From: Agapanthus africanus
Lineage: Eukaryota; Streptophyta; Magnoliopsida; Asparagales; Amaryllidaceae
DNA: 64,000 nt
NCBI GenBank assembly: GCA_030015575.1
Contig: JASDDO010000026.1
Coordinates: 74,610,530-74,674,529, forward strand
Direction: 5' to 3'
The notes under the pieces are model-generated. The model was not told the origin of the DNA and did not search any database. It saw only the letters and a program-made list of their open reading frames with translations. How positions within the stretch are numbered: position 1 is the first letter of the stretch; each line of letters starts with the position of its first letter. Below are positions 53,224 through 64,000 of this stretch, piece by piece. A program made the translations under genes and the position numbers.

Positions 53224-56200
53224 GTTCTATACTAGTAGCCACCCTTCCCGCACTCGCACTATTCGATACTGGAGCGTCACACTGCTTCATGTCGCAATGA
53301 TTCGTGAGAATGCATGTGATTCCCATGAAGCCACTAATTTCAAGCTGGAATGTCAGTTCCCGGAATGGAGTATTAAAAGCAACTATGGGATTTGATCAGT
53401 GTCCAGTTGTAGTTTGCGGATGAGAATTCTACACGAATTTCAAACTACTGGGCATCCTAAATTTCGATGTTGTGTTGGGAATGGACTAGCTGGGAGTTTT
53501 CTATTGTACGATTGGCTGCCGTCAAAGGAGGGTAATATTTGAGATAGTAGATCACCCAGTCTTCTACTTCAAGAGTAGAGATAGAACTTTGGAGCCAGGA
53601 ATTTTCCGTGCTAAACCAAAGAATGCATAAGTGTTTACTCTACTGGCGGAAGAAGAAAAGCCAGAGGTAATTCGAGAGTTCGAGGATGTGTTCCCTGAAG
53701 ATATAACAGGTTTGCCTCTCGATCGAGCTCTTGAATTTAGCATTGATTTACTACCTGGTGCGCAACCGATAATCAAAGCTCCGTACCGGCTATGTCCAGA
53801 AGGATTGAAGGAGATCCGCATTCAGTTGGACGAACTCCTGAAGAAATGTTGGATTTGTCTCAGTACTTCAAGTTGAGGATCTCCAGTTTTGCTCGTGAAG
53901 AAGAAAAAAGGTTCATACAGGATGTGTGTAGATTATCGAGCACTGAACGAAGTGACGATCAAGAACAAGTATCCACTACCGTGCATCGATGATCTTTTCG
54001 ATCAGCTAAGTGGGTCTTGTGTACTAGATCTTTGTTCGGGTTATCATCAGGTGAAGGTCAAAGAGTCCGACATTCCGAAGACGGCATTTAGGACTCGCTA
54101 TGGTCATTATGAATATCTCGTAATGCCATTTGGAGTGACCAATGCACCTGCTATTTTCATGAATCTGATGAACCAAGTTTTCCGAGAGTACTTAGACAGA
54201 TTCGTTGTCATCTTCATCGACGATATCCTGGTGTATTCAAAGAATCAGAAAGAACACGCCGAGCACTTACGGATTGTCCTGGAGACATTGCGACAACATC
54301 AACTCTATGTCAAGTACAGCAAGTGTGAATTTTGGCTAGATCAAGTCGGATTTCTCGGACATATTGTTTTAGGCAAAGGAATCTCAGTAGATCCAGCTAA
54401 GGTGTCAGCTGTCGGCGAGTGGCCGACGCTAAAGACAGTGAAAGATATATGAAGTTTCTTGGGATTAGCAGGATACTACCGACGATTTATTGAAGGCTTT
54501 TCAAAGATTGTAACACTCCTGACCAAGATCACACGTAAAGATGAAGCATTCATGTGGTCAGAAGCATGTGAAACATCTTTTGTAGAGGTCAAGTCAAGAT
54601 TAACTTCTGCTCCTTTCCTTGTAATATCGGATCAATCTGGAGGATTCGTCATACATTGTGATGCGTCCGATAAGAGATTAGGATGTGTTCTACATCGGCA
54701 TGGAAAAGTTGTGGCTTTCACGTCGAGACAGCTGAAAGTTCATGAGCGCAACTATCCAACACATGATCTGAAGTTGGCAACCGTTATCTTTGCACTTAAG
54801 ATTTGGCGCCACTATCCTTTGGGTGAACGAGTAGATATATACACGAACCACAAGAGTCTGAAGTATGCATTTACTTAGAAAGAATTAAACATGCGGCAGA
54901 GAAGATGGCTAGAACTCATGGCAGAATTCGATATCAACCTATAGTATCATCCAGGGAAGATGAATGCAGTTCCTGATGCACTTAGCCGCCAGCCATTAAC
55001 AATGAATTTCACCGCTCAGTGGAAGCTACAGTAGAAATTGCACAGATTGGCGATCGAAGTAGTTATGCCAGGTAACGTTTCGTATTTGATGAACTTACAA
55101 GTCCAGTTTACTCTTGTCAATCAGATCAAAGCAGCTCAATATAATGATGCCAAACTACAAAAGATCTGAAAACAAGTAGAAAATGGACTTTGAACTGACT
55201 TTATCATCCACGAAGATGGATCCTTAAGATATGGAAGTCGATTGTGTGTACCAAACGGCCCAGTTCGAAAAGAGTTTATGAAAGAAGCTCACAACTCTCC
55301 TTATTCTGTACACCCCGGTGGTATGAAAATGTATAAGGATCTACGGCAACACTACTAGTGGCATGGAATAAAGTGTGAAATAGCCAGAAGCGTAGCCAAG
55401 TGTTTGATGTGTCAGCAAGTAAAGGCTGAACATCACAGAACTGCTGGTCTACTTCAGCCGTTACCAATTCCAGAATGGAAATGGCAACACATTACCATGG
55501 ACTTCATGACCGCCCTTCCTTACAGCACGAAGGGTAAAGACGCGGTATGGGTTATTGTGGATCGACTCACCAAGTCGGCTCACTTTATTCTCTTTCGAGT
55601 TGGCCAATCTACCGAGACGTTACCAAAGAAGTACATGGAAGTAAGCATGAATCTAAAGTAAGATTTAACTTCAAAGTGTACTATATTTGATACCTATAAA
55701 CTCATGAAGGAGATCGTGAGATTACATGGGGTACCTGTTTGCATCGTCTCCAATCGTGATACAAGATTCCGATCATAATTTTGGTAGAGTTTGTAAGCTA
55801 GCCTGGGAACGAGTCTGAACTTCAGCACAGCTTACCATCCACAAATGGACGAACAGTCCGAGCGAAAAATTCAGATTCTGGAGGACATGCTAAGAGCATG
55901 TATGTTAGACTTCAGAGGTTCGTGGGAAGATCACCTACACCTTGTGGAGTTTTCATACAACAACGGCTATCAAGCGAGCATTGGAATGGCACCATTCGCA
56001 GCACTCTACGGACGGAAGTGTCGTTCACTACTAAGTTGGGACGACATTCGAGATCATGAACTCCTTGGACTAGAAATGATCGTGGCAACTATGGACGTAA
56101 TTTGCACGATCAGAGAAAGAATGCGCATAGCCTAAGATCGAAAGAAGCATTGAGCTGATGCAAAGCGTCGAAATTTGGAGTTCTAACCTGGAGACCATGT

Positions 56201-56605
56201 TTTCTTAAAGATCTCTCCAAACAGAGAATTGATCCGCTTGGGCAAGAGGGGTAAGCTCAGTCCAAAATACATAGGACCATTCGACATACTCGAACGTGTT
56301 GGAGAAGTGTCATACCGTTTGGCACCACCACCCTTATTAGAAGAAGTGCACAACATGTTCCATATATCCCAGCTACGACGATATGTGAGCGACCCCAGCC
56401 ACATCCTTGATCACTCAGAGCTCACAGTCCAGACTGACCTGACTTGCGAGCAACAACTCGTTAAGATCCTGGACCGAAAGGTGAAGACACTGCGGAACAA
56501 GGAAGTAAATTTGGTCCGAGTGATGTGGAGAAAATATTCGCCAGGAGAATCAACGTGGGAACGAGAAGAAGACACGCGTGCAAGATGCCCTTACTTATTT
56601 AATTA
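53224..56605 (+). pseudogene. TE2 pol: protease, RT, RNase H, integrase, chromodomain
   Basis: One frame throughout once the 69-nt segment at 55641-55709 is skipped. Protease DTGASH; RT with [30 protein letters not shown] and FIDDILVYS; RNase H with [14 protein letters not shown] and [10 protein letters not shown]. The integrase zinc region is HPGGMKMYKD ... CLMCQQ and the core has MDFMTALPYS, SNRDTRF (first Asn where relatives have Asp) and QSERKIQILEDML. The chromodomain end is ESTWEREEDTRARCPYLF. There are more than a dozen stops, mostly at Trp, Gln or Arg positions (such as 53300, 53638, 54450, 54876, 54943, 55033), and no frameshift. It is inactive in its present state. Confidence 0.9.
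55641..55709 (+). other. Putative intron 4 of TE2 (69 nt) inside integrase
   Basis: The donor is ATGGAA|GTAAGC and the acceptor ACTCATGAAG|GAG. It contains stops in frame. The related copy at 1-2087 reads YMQEIVRLHG with no interruption; here KKYME and EIVRLHG are separated by this segment. Confidence 0.65.
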
Positions 56606-56658
56606 GTTCTTATGTAAATGTAAATTTCGATGACGAAATTTTTATAAGGAGGGTATAA

Positions 56659-59497
56659 TGTAACGACTCTGAATTTACTGTACGGAATTTTCCAGTTTAA
56701 TGTACAGAAAATGAGTTGTACAGCCTGAGTTTGAGTTATAAGTTAATTTTGTTAAATAACAGCAAGAAATAACTTGTAGCTCACTAGTAAAGCCTTTGTA
56801 TTGCTGTTACGTAACCCATGTGTTCGATCCCCATTAGACACATTATTTTTTCTGATTTTTCTTTTTAATTTTTTGGAAGCCCAAAAGTTTACACGTGCAA
56901 TACACATAAAAATGAAAAGTCAAAAAAATCAAACATGTGCAAAAGGGTTTAAACACTGAGTTATACACGTGGCACAAATCCAGAGGCACGAAGCCCTAGA
57001 TCAGCCGGCGGAAATCGAGTTTTGACCGGTACCGAAGGTTCAACCGTGGCCAATAAGGCCCGGGCTTTGCACACTTGACTCTTCCCCTACCTCTAACTCC
57101 CATGCACTATTTGATTTCCCTGCAATCAAACAGAGACCCTTCATTTCACCATTTATCATATTTTTAATGCATTTTAATTCACCATTTTAATTCCAAAACC
57201 CTAATTCTATACTATAAATACCACCCCGCACTTTGGTTCAGTATCATTCTGAAATTTCTAGCCAAATCTCTCAAAAAATTTCTAAGTACAAGTGGAGCAA
57301 AGAGGAGTTAGCAAGCGATCAACTTCCGGTGAAGAATCAAAGCTATTCCGGAGCTCCCGCGACGTCACGACGACAACAATCTCTTCTTTTACCTCTTCTA
57401 AATATAACCAAGTACTAAGTCCTTCCTAAACTTCTTTTCTCTTCATTGAATTTATTTTTTATAAAAATCGGTAAAAGTGGAGTTAATACCGATATCACTC
57501 TTTCCAACTCCTATAACTCCAATTCCTTTTATCTTTGGTCAAATAAAAATTTTATACAATACTTGTAACCTTAAACCCTAATATTTAGAATTAAAATTCC
57601 ATCAAAATTCTCATGTGAAATAACAATAGTAGCACTTTTTCATTTAAATAGCATGAACTTTAAATATCACCTCTTTTAGTTTTTGTTACAAACATACCTT
57701 TAGGAAAACTTCATTAGATAACGACCTACCTCTCACGTACACACTTGATTCCATAGCACGATACCTCTTTTGTATGAATTTTTGTTTCGAGGAAAAGATT
57801 ACATTAAAATACCATTTACTTTAAAAATCGGATTTCTTTTAAATTGTATTTTAAATTCCTTTGCGAATATAGCTTTACAACCCTCTTTAGGGGACCCGCT
57901 ATTGGATGGTGCAGATTATCGCACATCCTTAAGCTGGTAGAGCGAGATGCAGATCTCCTCACAAAGCATTCAGTCTCGAAAGGTTTTAAATACGGGTTTT
58001 AAGCAAAACGAATTTTCTAATTAAATAAAATTAAATTTTTTAATAATTATATAAAATTACAAAATCCATATATTTCCAAAATATAATAAAATTACATTTT
58101 TTTTAAATGAAAGAATTACAAGTTTCGCTAAAATACCATCAAGATACCAACAAAAGACAAGTTTTACAATAAAATATCATGAACTTTCCAAGCTAAACAA
58201 TTATCACTAAAATACCTCAAATCCTTAAAATTCATATCCATGAAAATCCTAAATAATATAAATAAATTCTCGAGGTTTATTTTGAAATTTTATTAAAAAT
58301 ATTTTTCATAAAACCCCCTCGAGTTATATAAAACAATATTTAAGGACTTTAGTAAATATAGGTTTAAGCGGGATCAATTCTTTTGAGCCCCAGAGAGTCA
58401 GAGAAAGTGAGTGTTTTGCCTATTTAAGGTAGAAAACTTAACAGAGTTATCAATGGTAATTGTCTTAGAAAAAGACACATATCCCGCCGTCCATGTGCAG
58501 CAGTTACCGATGACTCCCGAACCTAATTCAGGATCTAAATCAGTTACAAGTTCTGACTCAGTCTGAGTCTAACTCAAACCTAAATCCAAACTCAAATCAG
58601 AGTCCTATTCAAATATGAATCCAAAGTCTAACATGAATACTTGAATATGAACATGAATACTTGAATTCAAACACCAATACCAAATACGAATACTTGACTT
58701 GACTTGACCGAGCCATGGTTATATCTTGATCTGACTACTTGAATACATGATTACATCCTGAACCTGATTACTTGAACAATTTGTATCTATGGTCTCGGCA
58801 AGACTTGTAAACACAATCCATACAATACATTACGCGGGGATAACGGGATAGATTGGTACGGAATGTATTAACGTGGCACGAGATGGTCACTTAAAAGACA
58901 CCTACATGAACTCTCGTGCTGTTGTCCCGTCGGTTTTGACGGGGCCTTGCACTACATGTTACCATAGTCCACGGGATAAGATGGACTCCTCTCGTATACA
59001 CAAATACCTTATATACTAAGGTACAAATAACTACATTAGAATAAAAAGTATATATATGTACAACTTACCAGTTTCATTTCACATTTGTTCTATTCCATAC
59101 TTTCTTTTGGGACTTACCGAGCGCTAGTTCGCTAACGACATTCCTTCTATTTCTTTCTTTGGAATGTTCTCAGGTGGACCGGACTCTTAGGAGATCGAGC
59201 CCGGCCAGGAGGACTTGGATCAGCTCATCGCTCAGCCGGACTACTAGCTCTTCTTATACTTACTTTCAGTTTGTATGCCACTATTTAGGCACTGCTTAAT
59301 TCATTGTATCTTTCCTTTTCAAAACAATTGTATGTAAATATGAATGTAAATAAAAGTTGATGTTTATTTTATATCTCTTGTCATTCTTGTGCATTTTACA
59401 TATATTTCTTAATTACACTTAACGTATTTATTTCTTAGTAAATACGTTGCGGCCCGTCACATCACCGATTCCATACACTGGGAAGCAGGGCGTGACA
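56659..59497 (+). repeat. 3' LTR of TE2, 2839 bp
   Basis: Begins TGTAACGACTCTG and ends GCAGGGCGTGACA. It is preceded by a purine tract AAGGAGGG near 56646-56653. TATAAATA lies at 57213. It is the same family as 18190-19276. Confidence 0.93.
56768..56838 (+). other. tRNA-like segment in the 3' LTR
   Basis: A-box-like TAGCTCACTAG (56777-56787) and B-box GTGTTCGATCC (56820-56830). The A box has one change relative to the 5' LTR copy. Confidence 0.45.
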
Positions 59498-60200
59498 ATT
59501 TGACTATACTGACCTTGGAAACACATGATCAAGAATATAAGCCGCTGTCAACAGCGCATCTCCCAAACAATATGTAAAATTGGCCCTTACCATCATATTC
59601 TTTATCATATCTTGCGGTTTCTTAATTCTCCTCTCTACAACACAATTTTGTTGCAAAGTTTACAGTAGCATCAGCTGTCCGACGACTCTTTTTCCTTCAT
59701 TCAATTCCCTGAATTGCTAAATAAATACTCATGACTTGCTTACAGTTCCCAGAACTGCTCTGAAAGAAACATGCACAACCCTATTTGCATGAGCTGGCAC
59801 TACACTTTACTGATATAGCGCTTGATACAAATCAACGCTTCAGTTTCGTGTGAGATCGGTAGCCTTTCGAGTAATTATTAATGAAGGAGTTGAATTAGAA
59901 AACTCTACTATGTGTTTTTATATTTATTGGTCCATATTTATCGAAGTGAATTATCTGTAACGGATATCCAAATGGTTTTCGTTTGGTAGTTTTGATTCCA
60001 AGTCAACTCTCACAAATAGATGATTTGAGTTTGGCTCAAATGCCAACCCATCCACCCCAAGTGGTTAAATCATCCCATCTATCTATTGATCTAATCTACC
60101 GTGCCACATATGACATTTATAGAAGGATCAATCCTCAAAAACATAAATAACTCATAAAACAGATTGTCCCATTAAGCTATCCAAATATCCTAAGTCGATA
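59498..60200 (-). pseudogene. Copia C integrase and GAG-pre-integrase remnant
   Basis: Minus-strand translation gives LWHGRLDQ (GAG-pre-integrase), LPNENHLDIRYR, then integrase with INMDQ, and VERRIKKPQDM ... LGDALLTAAYILDHVFPRSV, the standard copia integrase end. Many stops are present. It continues left of the Tekay element at 48891, where TLYE.WT follows. Confidence 0.8.
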
Positions 60201-60213
60201 ACTGAAACTGTAA

Positions 60214-60478
60214 CTGACAGGAAGATAATTTATGGATAGCTATCAGCATCTCCGATGCAGAATAGACTCATATATTCTCGACATATGATTTGCTTCCACA
60301 AATTTATCTGCAACTAAAAGAAGCCCCGCTCCCACTCAGTACTCTGACAGGAAGATTATTTATGGATAGCTATCTGCATCTCCAATATAGAATAGACTTA
60401 TATGTTCTCGACTCATGATTTTCTTTCACAAACTTTTCTGCTCCCAGCAGAAGGCCTTACTTCCACTTGGTACCCTGA
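60214..60478 (-). repeat. 130-bp tandem duplication in the copia C 5' region
   Basis: CTGACAGGAAGAT(A/T)ATTTATGG and the following TAGCTATC.GCATCTCC and TTCTCGAC.CATGATTT blocks occur twice (60214 and 60344), diverged at about one base in eight. Upstream to about 60900 the sequence is probably decayed gag-proximal copia C, without a readable domain. Confidence 0.7.
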
Positions 60479-60924
60479 CGAGTGGAGCGGTTCAAATTCT
60501 CACAGTCAAACGTTAGACTTATTATTGTCAGCACATTTCTCCATGTCAGATCACTAAAGTTGTTGGCGCGTTATTCCTGTTTTCGTAGCTCAATTAAACT
60601 CTTCTTGCGTTAGGGCACCTACCCTTGCATACTATTGACCTCGTCAACATATCAGCAACGCTCTTGGTTCTATCGCCCCTGGCGATTAAACCTTAAACCT
60701 TAGTTGCTCAAACATACTAGCAAACGTCAACACATTCACTTTCCTCATAACTAACTGCTTCATATTATCGAATAGAAAATATATAACCGCCTATTGCTTT
60801 CGCTCAACGATCTAACTGGAGCAGCACTCTTCAGATCATGGATCGATGAAGATATAACTCTTAAATATATCCACATTACGTGATTCAACTCCTTATGTGA
60901 AAATAAGGCCAAACCGAGGAATAA

Positions 60925-61250
60925 TGTAACGTTGACACGTCACATAGATTATCCCGTAATCATCGCACAGCTTATCTCTTGGCGCGTAGATACCCTGTAA
61001 TTACCGCTCAGTATAAACTGTGAGTGCTCGGCAATAAATCATATGATCACTAATGATATCGCTCTTTATCATGTCGAACATGTAGAGCGATCCTAGATAC
61101 GCCAATTCTCCGAGGATCACTGCATCTTGATGGTGCTGCGTCGTGTAGCCCCGCTACATTGTTGCCATCTCGATGGTGCTGCGTGGTATGGTGCTGCATT
61201 CGTTTTGTATTCCGCCTTGGCCGTAAGTTTGTGGCACGAGCACGAGCATT
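60925..61250 (+). other. Unassigned segment, possibly a broken Tekay LTR start
   Basis: AATAATGTAACGTTGACACG at 60922 resembles the polypurine tract/LTR junction ATAATGTAACGAC of the Tekay elements. The rest has no gene; a GATGGTGCTGCGT motif is repeated near 61130-61195. Confidence 0.3.
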
Positions 61251-62463
61251 TACTTGCCCATGAACCTGATGAATATGGTCTTCCGTGAGTATTTAGACAA
61301 GTTCGTTGTCATATTTATTGACGACATCTTGGTCTATTCGAAAATTCGAGAAGAACATGCCGATCACATACGCACAGTTCTGGAGACGTTGCAGCAACAT
61401 CAACTCTACGCCAAATACATCAAATGTTGGTTTTGGATGGACAATGTCGGTTTTCTCGGACATATCGTATCAGGTGAAGGTATAAATGTAGACCCAACTA
61501 AGATGTCAGCTGTCAGCGAATGGCCGACACCAAAATCGGTCAAGAACATAAGAAGTTTATTGGAACCGGCTGGTTATGACCGACGTTTTATTGAAGGATT
61601 CTCAAATATTGCAGCACCTTTGACCAAGCTTACTCGGAAGTATGAAGCTTTTGTGTGGTCAGAGGCGTGTGAACGAGCTTTCATATAGCTGAAGTCAAGA
61701 TTGACCTCTACACCAATCCTCACTATACCGGACAGATCTGGTGGCTTTAAAGTTTATTGTGATGCTTCCGGGAAAAGATTAGGATGCGTTCTCCATCAAC
61801 ACGGCAAAATTGTAGCTTTCGCGTCAAGGGAGCTAAAGACACACGAGCGCAATTATCCCACTCATGATCTAGAATTATCAGCTGTTATCTTCTCACTCAA
61901 GATTTGGCGGCATTACCTATTGAGAGAGCGTGTGAACATATATACAGACCATAAGAGTTTGAAATATGTATTTACTCAGAAGGAACTTAATATGCGGCAG
62001 AGAAGATGGTTAGAACTTATGGCAAACTTTGACATCACTCTTCAATACTACCAGGAAAGGTGAACGTAGTTCCCAGTGCTCTTAGTTGCCAGCCATTAGC
62101 AATGATCTCACCCCTCAATGGAAGTTACAGCAGGAGCTTCATAAGCTAGAGATTGAAGTAATTGTGTCAGGTAATACATCAACCTTGATGAATTTGTGGG
62201 TCCAATCCACTCTTATAGATCAAATAAAATCAGCTCAAGCAGGCAATGCCGAGTTGCAAGAGATCAAAGAACAAGTAGAAAGTGGTCTCCGAACCAGCTT
62301 CATCATTTATAAGGATGGATCCTTGTGGTATGGGATCCGGTTATGCGTGCCAGCCGGCACTGTTCGAGAAGAACTGATAAAGGAAGCTCACAACTCTCCC
62401 TATTCTATACACTCGGCGGCACGAAAATGTACAAGAATCTACAACAACACTACTGGTGGCATC
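61251..62463 (+). pseudogene. Tekay-type pol fragment (end of RT, RNase H, integrase zinc region)
   Basis: Starts inside RT at MNLMNMVFREYLDKFVV, then [28 protein letters not shown], RNase [18 protein letters not shown] and [17 protein letters not shown], the linker GNTSTLMNLWVQSTLIDQIK, and stops at GGTKMYKNLQQHYWWH. A stop lies at 61686, with frameshifts near 62050 and 62415. It is close in sequence to TE2 rather than to the element at 1-2087. Truncated on the left for unknown reasons and on the right by the Tat LTR at 62464. Confidence 0.88.
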
Positions 62464-62778
62464 TGTTGGGGTCAAAAATTCCACCCCAGTCGATCAAATC
62501 AAAGTCAAAGTTAACCCCAAGCCAGGCGGGCCCAAGCCCAGATCAAGTGGGACCATACCCAAGTCAAGTCCCGCGTCCGGCCTCCTCCATGCCAAAATGA
62601 AATCATATAATAAATAATTTTGATGTAATTTTTTATGCACGAATATAAGAAAAATGGGCATAAAATCAAATTTTTGTAAAGCTCATGGCTCTTGTGCAAA
62701 AAAATGAGCACATGAGGCATGAGATGGGCAAAATGCCATTTTGTAAAGCCCAATAGGCTATGTGTAAATTTGTAAGCC

Positions 62779-62786
62779 TATATAAG
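62779..62786 (+). promoter_or_regulatory. TATA box of the second Tat LTR
   Basis: TATATAAG about 315 nt from the LTR start, followed by GAAACATGATG and a CT-rich leader. Confidence 0.6.
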
Positions 62787-63223
62787 GAAACATGATGATG
62801 AAATGGAAATAATAATTCATTCCCCCTCAAAAATTAGGGTTTCTGTACCTCCTTCTCCTTCCTCAAGGTTCTAAACCTTCTCCCTTTTTCTTAAATTAAA
62901 TCAAGAGTTTCACTCTTCTTTTCCCAAAAATAAATAATTTTTCACCATAAAACTCTTGAAGGGGAGCTCGGATCTGCCATTAAATCTCTAAAAGGGGAGA
63001 TTTTTAAGTCTCGCCCCCATTTTCTTCAAGATCCAGACAATAAAGAGGAGAAAGAAAGAGACATATCTCCAAAAATCCCACTTTGGAAAGATCCAAAACT
63101 CAAGAGAAGATCTAAGGCTCAAGGGAGAAGAAAAGAGTTCCCTTTCATCATCTCCGAAAATATCTTGGGAGTTTAACTCCATAAATATATATATATATAT
63201 ATATAATAAATCTTTCTTTTCGG

Positions 63224-63335
63224 AAGTACAACTCCCAGTACAGGGGCTAAGCCCCTTTGTCCTTTTTTTCAGGAGTTTAACTCCAAAAGTTAATTGGGAG
63301 TACAACTCCCAGTATAAGGGCTAAGCCCCTTTTTT
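63224..63335 (+). repeat. Duplicated double stem-loop in the Tat LTR
   Basis: (G)GGAGTACAACTCCCAGTA then AGGGGCTAAGCCCCTT occurs at about 63222-63262 and 63296-63335. Each part is a small palindrome. A similar GGAGTTTAACTCC lies between and before them. Confidence 0.8.
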
Positions 63336-63824
63336 CCCACCGGCGCCCGGCACCCCCGCGTGCCAAGCATGTGAGGTGCTGCACCCACGCGTCCTTTGGA
63401 TGCTATTTTCCTTTTTTTTATATACACATTCCACAACACTTTTCCCGTTAGAAAAAAATTTCTAACGGCGCGCTGCCCCGCACCCCGCAACGAGGCTGCT
63501 CGCCCCCTTGACCCCCAACCCGCTATCCGGGTAGCTGGACCCCCGTAAACTCTGTGAGGCCCCCAATATATCCAAAACCCCTCAAGACACACATATGCAC
63601 ACTGTATATTGAGTTCGCATGACCAGTTTAACCCGTCAATCAGAGGTTCCTTCGCTCCAAAGGCGAGGGGTAATTAACGGCAGCTTAGTCCGCGACTGCT
63701 GGAGATTCGAATCCCCACAATCAATAAACCCCGACCAATCCAAGGCAGGGGGAATATGTAATGCGCTTGACAAGCGACGCGTAATCCCATCTTAATGGGG
63801 TGACGAAAAACACCCTACAGATTC

Positions 63825-63841
63825 TGGCACGCCCGGTGGGA
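63825..63841 (+). promoter_or_regulatory. Primer-binding site of the second Tat element
   Basis: TGGCACGCCCGGTGGGA lies 5 nt after the LTR end. Its complement ends in TGCCA, as a tRNA 3' end would. Which tRNA is not certain from memory. Confidence 0.65.
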
Positions 63842-64000
63842 CAAATCTCTCCTCCCATATTTCGGGTTAAATGTTCATGCGAGCTCAATCGATATACATA
63901 TCGATTGCCTGTACTGAAATCATGTTTCTATTTGGAGGTTAACAATTTCCAATTGCAATCTTCGGACGCAGCAAAAATGTCTCTAAGGACAAGCTCAGCT
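63842..64000 (+). other. Start of the internal region of the second Tat element
   Basis: No ORF is seen before the window ends. It includes the palindrome ATCGATATACATATCGAT near 63887-63904. Confidence 0.6.

Larger units (their letters stand above)
48892..59497 (+). mobile_element. Complete Tekay-family element (TE2), 10.6 kb
   Basis: Two LTRs (48892-51703 and 56659-59497) flank 4955 bp of gag-pol. The flanks GTTTG (48887-48891) and ATTTG (59498-59502) are a 5-bp target duplication with one change. Copia C integrase resumes on the right and its downstream part on the left, proving insertion into copia C. LTRs differ by scattered, mostly transition changes and a 27-nt indel, so the insertion is not young. 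No canonical primer-binding site follows the 5' LTR. Confidence 0.93.
62464..63819 (+). mobile_element. 5' LTR of a second Tat-lineage element, 1356 bp
   Basis: Begins TGTTGGGGTCAAAAATTCC in the middle of Tekay coding sequence and ends CACCCTACA before a primer-binding site. TATATAAG at 62779 is the likely promoter. Its last 200 bp match the end of the Tat 3' LTR at 17940-18070. It carries duplicated stem-loops (63224-63335). Confidence 0.85.

Overview
The window reads as a repeat-rich plant nuclear genome, most likely a dicot. About four fifths of it is LTR retrotransposon sequence, nested and decayed. The only host gene recognised is a broken, spliced relative of the SPA1/SPA2 light-signalling genes. 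No bacterial genes, rRNA genes or CRISPR array were seen. The species cannot be named from the sequence.

Layout. 1-5167: the 3' part of a Ty3/gypsy Tekay-type chromovirus and its 3.0 kb LTR, inserted into a Tat-lineage element. 5168-18190: that Tat element, with RT, two RNase H domains and integrase in one long open frame, a roughly 5 kb tail of minisatellites (including a 263-bp higher-order repeat), an antisense ORF with its own TATA box, and a truncated 3' LTR. 18190-26826: a minus-strand Tekay LTR fragment, an Angela-like copia element split by a minus-strand solo LTR, then a second copia element with a 282-bp LTR. 26827-41300: a MULE-like MITE, the SPA-like pseudogene (seven coding exons plus a 5' leader intron) and four further small elements in its introns. 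These are a TRIM, a second MULE MITE and a hAT MITE, plus two foldbacks beside (TA)n/(GA)n runs, counted together. 41300-60900: a minus-strand copia element (copia C), invaded by a Tekay-type solo LTR (about 42339-45752) and by a complete 10.6 kb Tekay element (48892-59497). 60925-62463: another Tekay remnant. 62464-64000: the 5' LTR, primer-binding site and start of a second Tat element.

Most notable observation. The complete Tekay element at 48892-59497 carries four short GT...AG segments (119, 68, 83 and 69 nt). Three lie inside gag-pol at positions where relatives have none. Removing them brings the reading frames of gag, protease and polymerase into register (apart from one 1-nt lesion in gag). 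Removing the fourth joins an ATG 17 nt after the LTR to gag. This suggests an intron-bearing retrotransposon. LTRs of the same family also carry a tRNA-like sequence with A-box and B-box matches, conserved in three copies.

Limits. All homology calls come from reading translated motifs and comparing segments by eye; no database search or alignment was run. Several LTR ends (15371, 18190, 24941, 42339 and the left end of the copia C LTR) are estimates.
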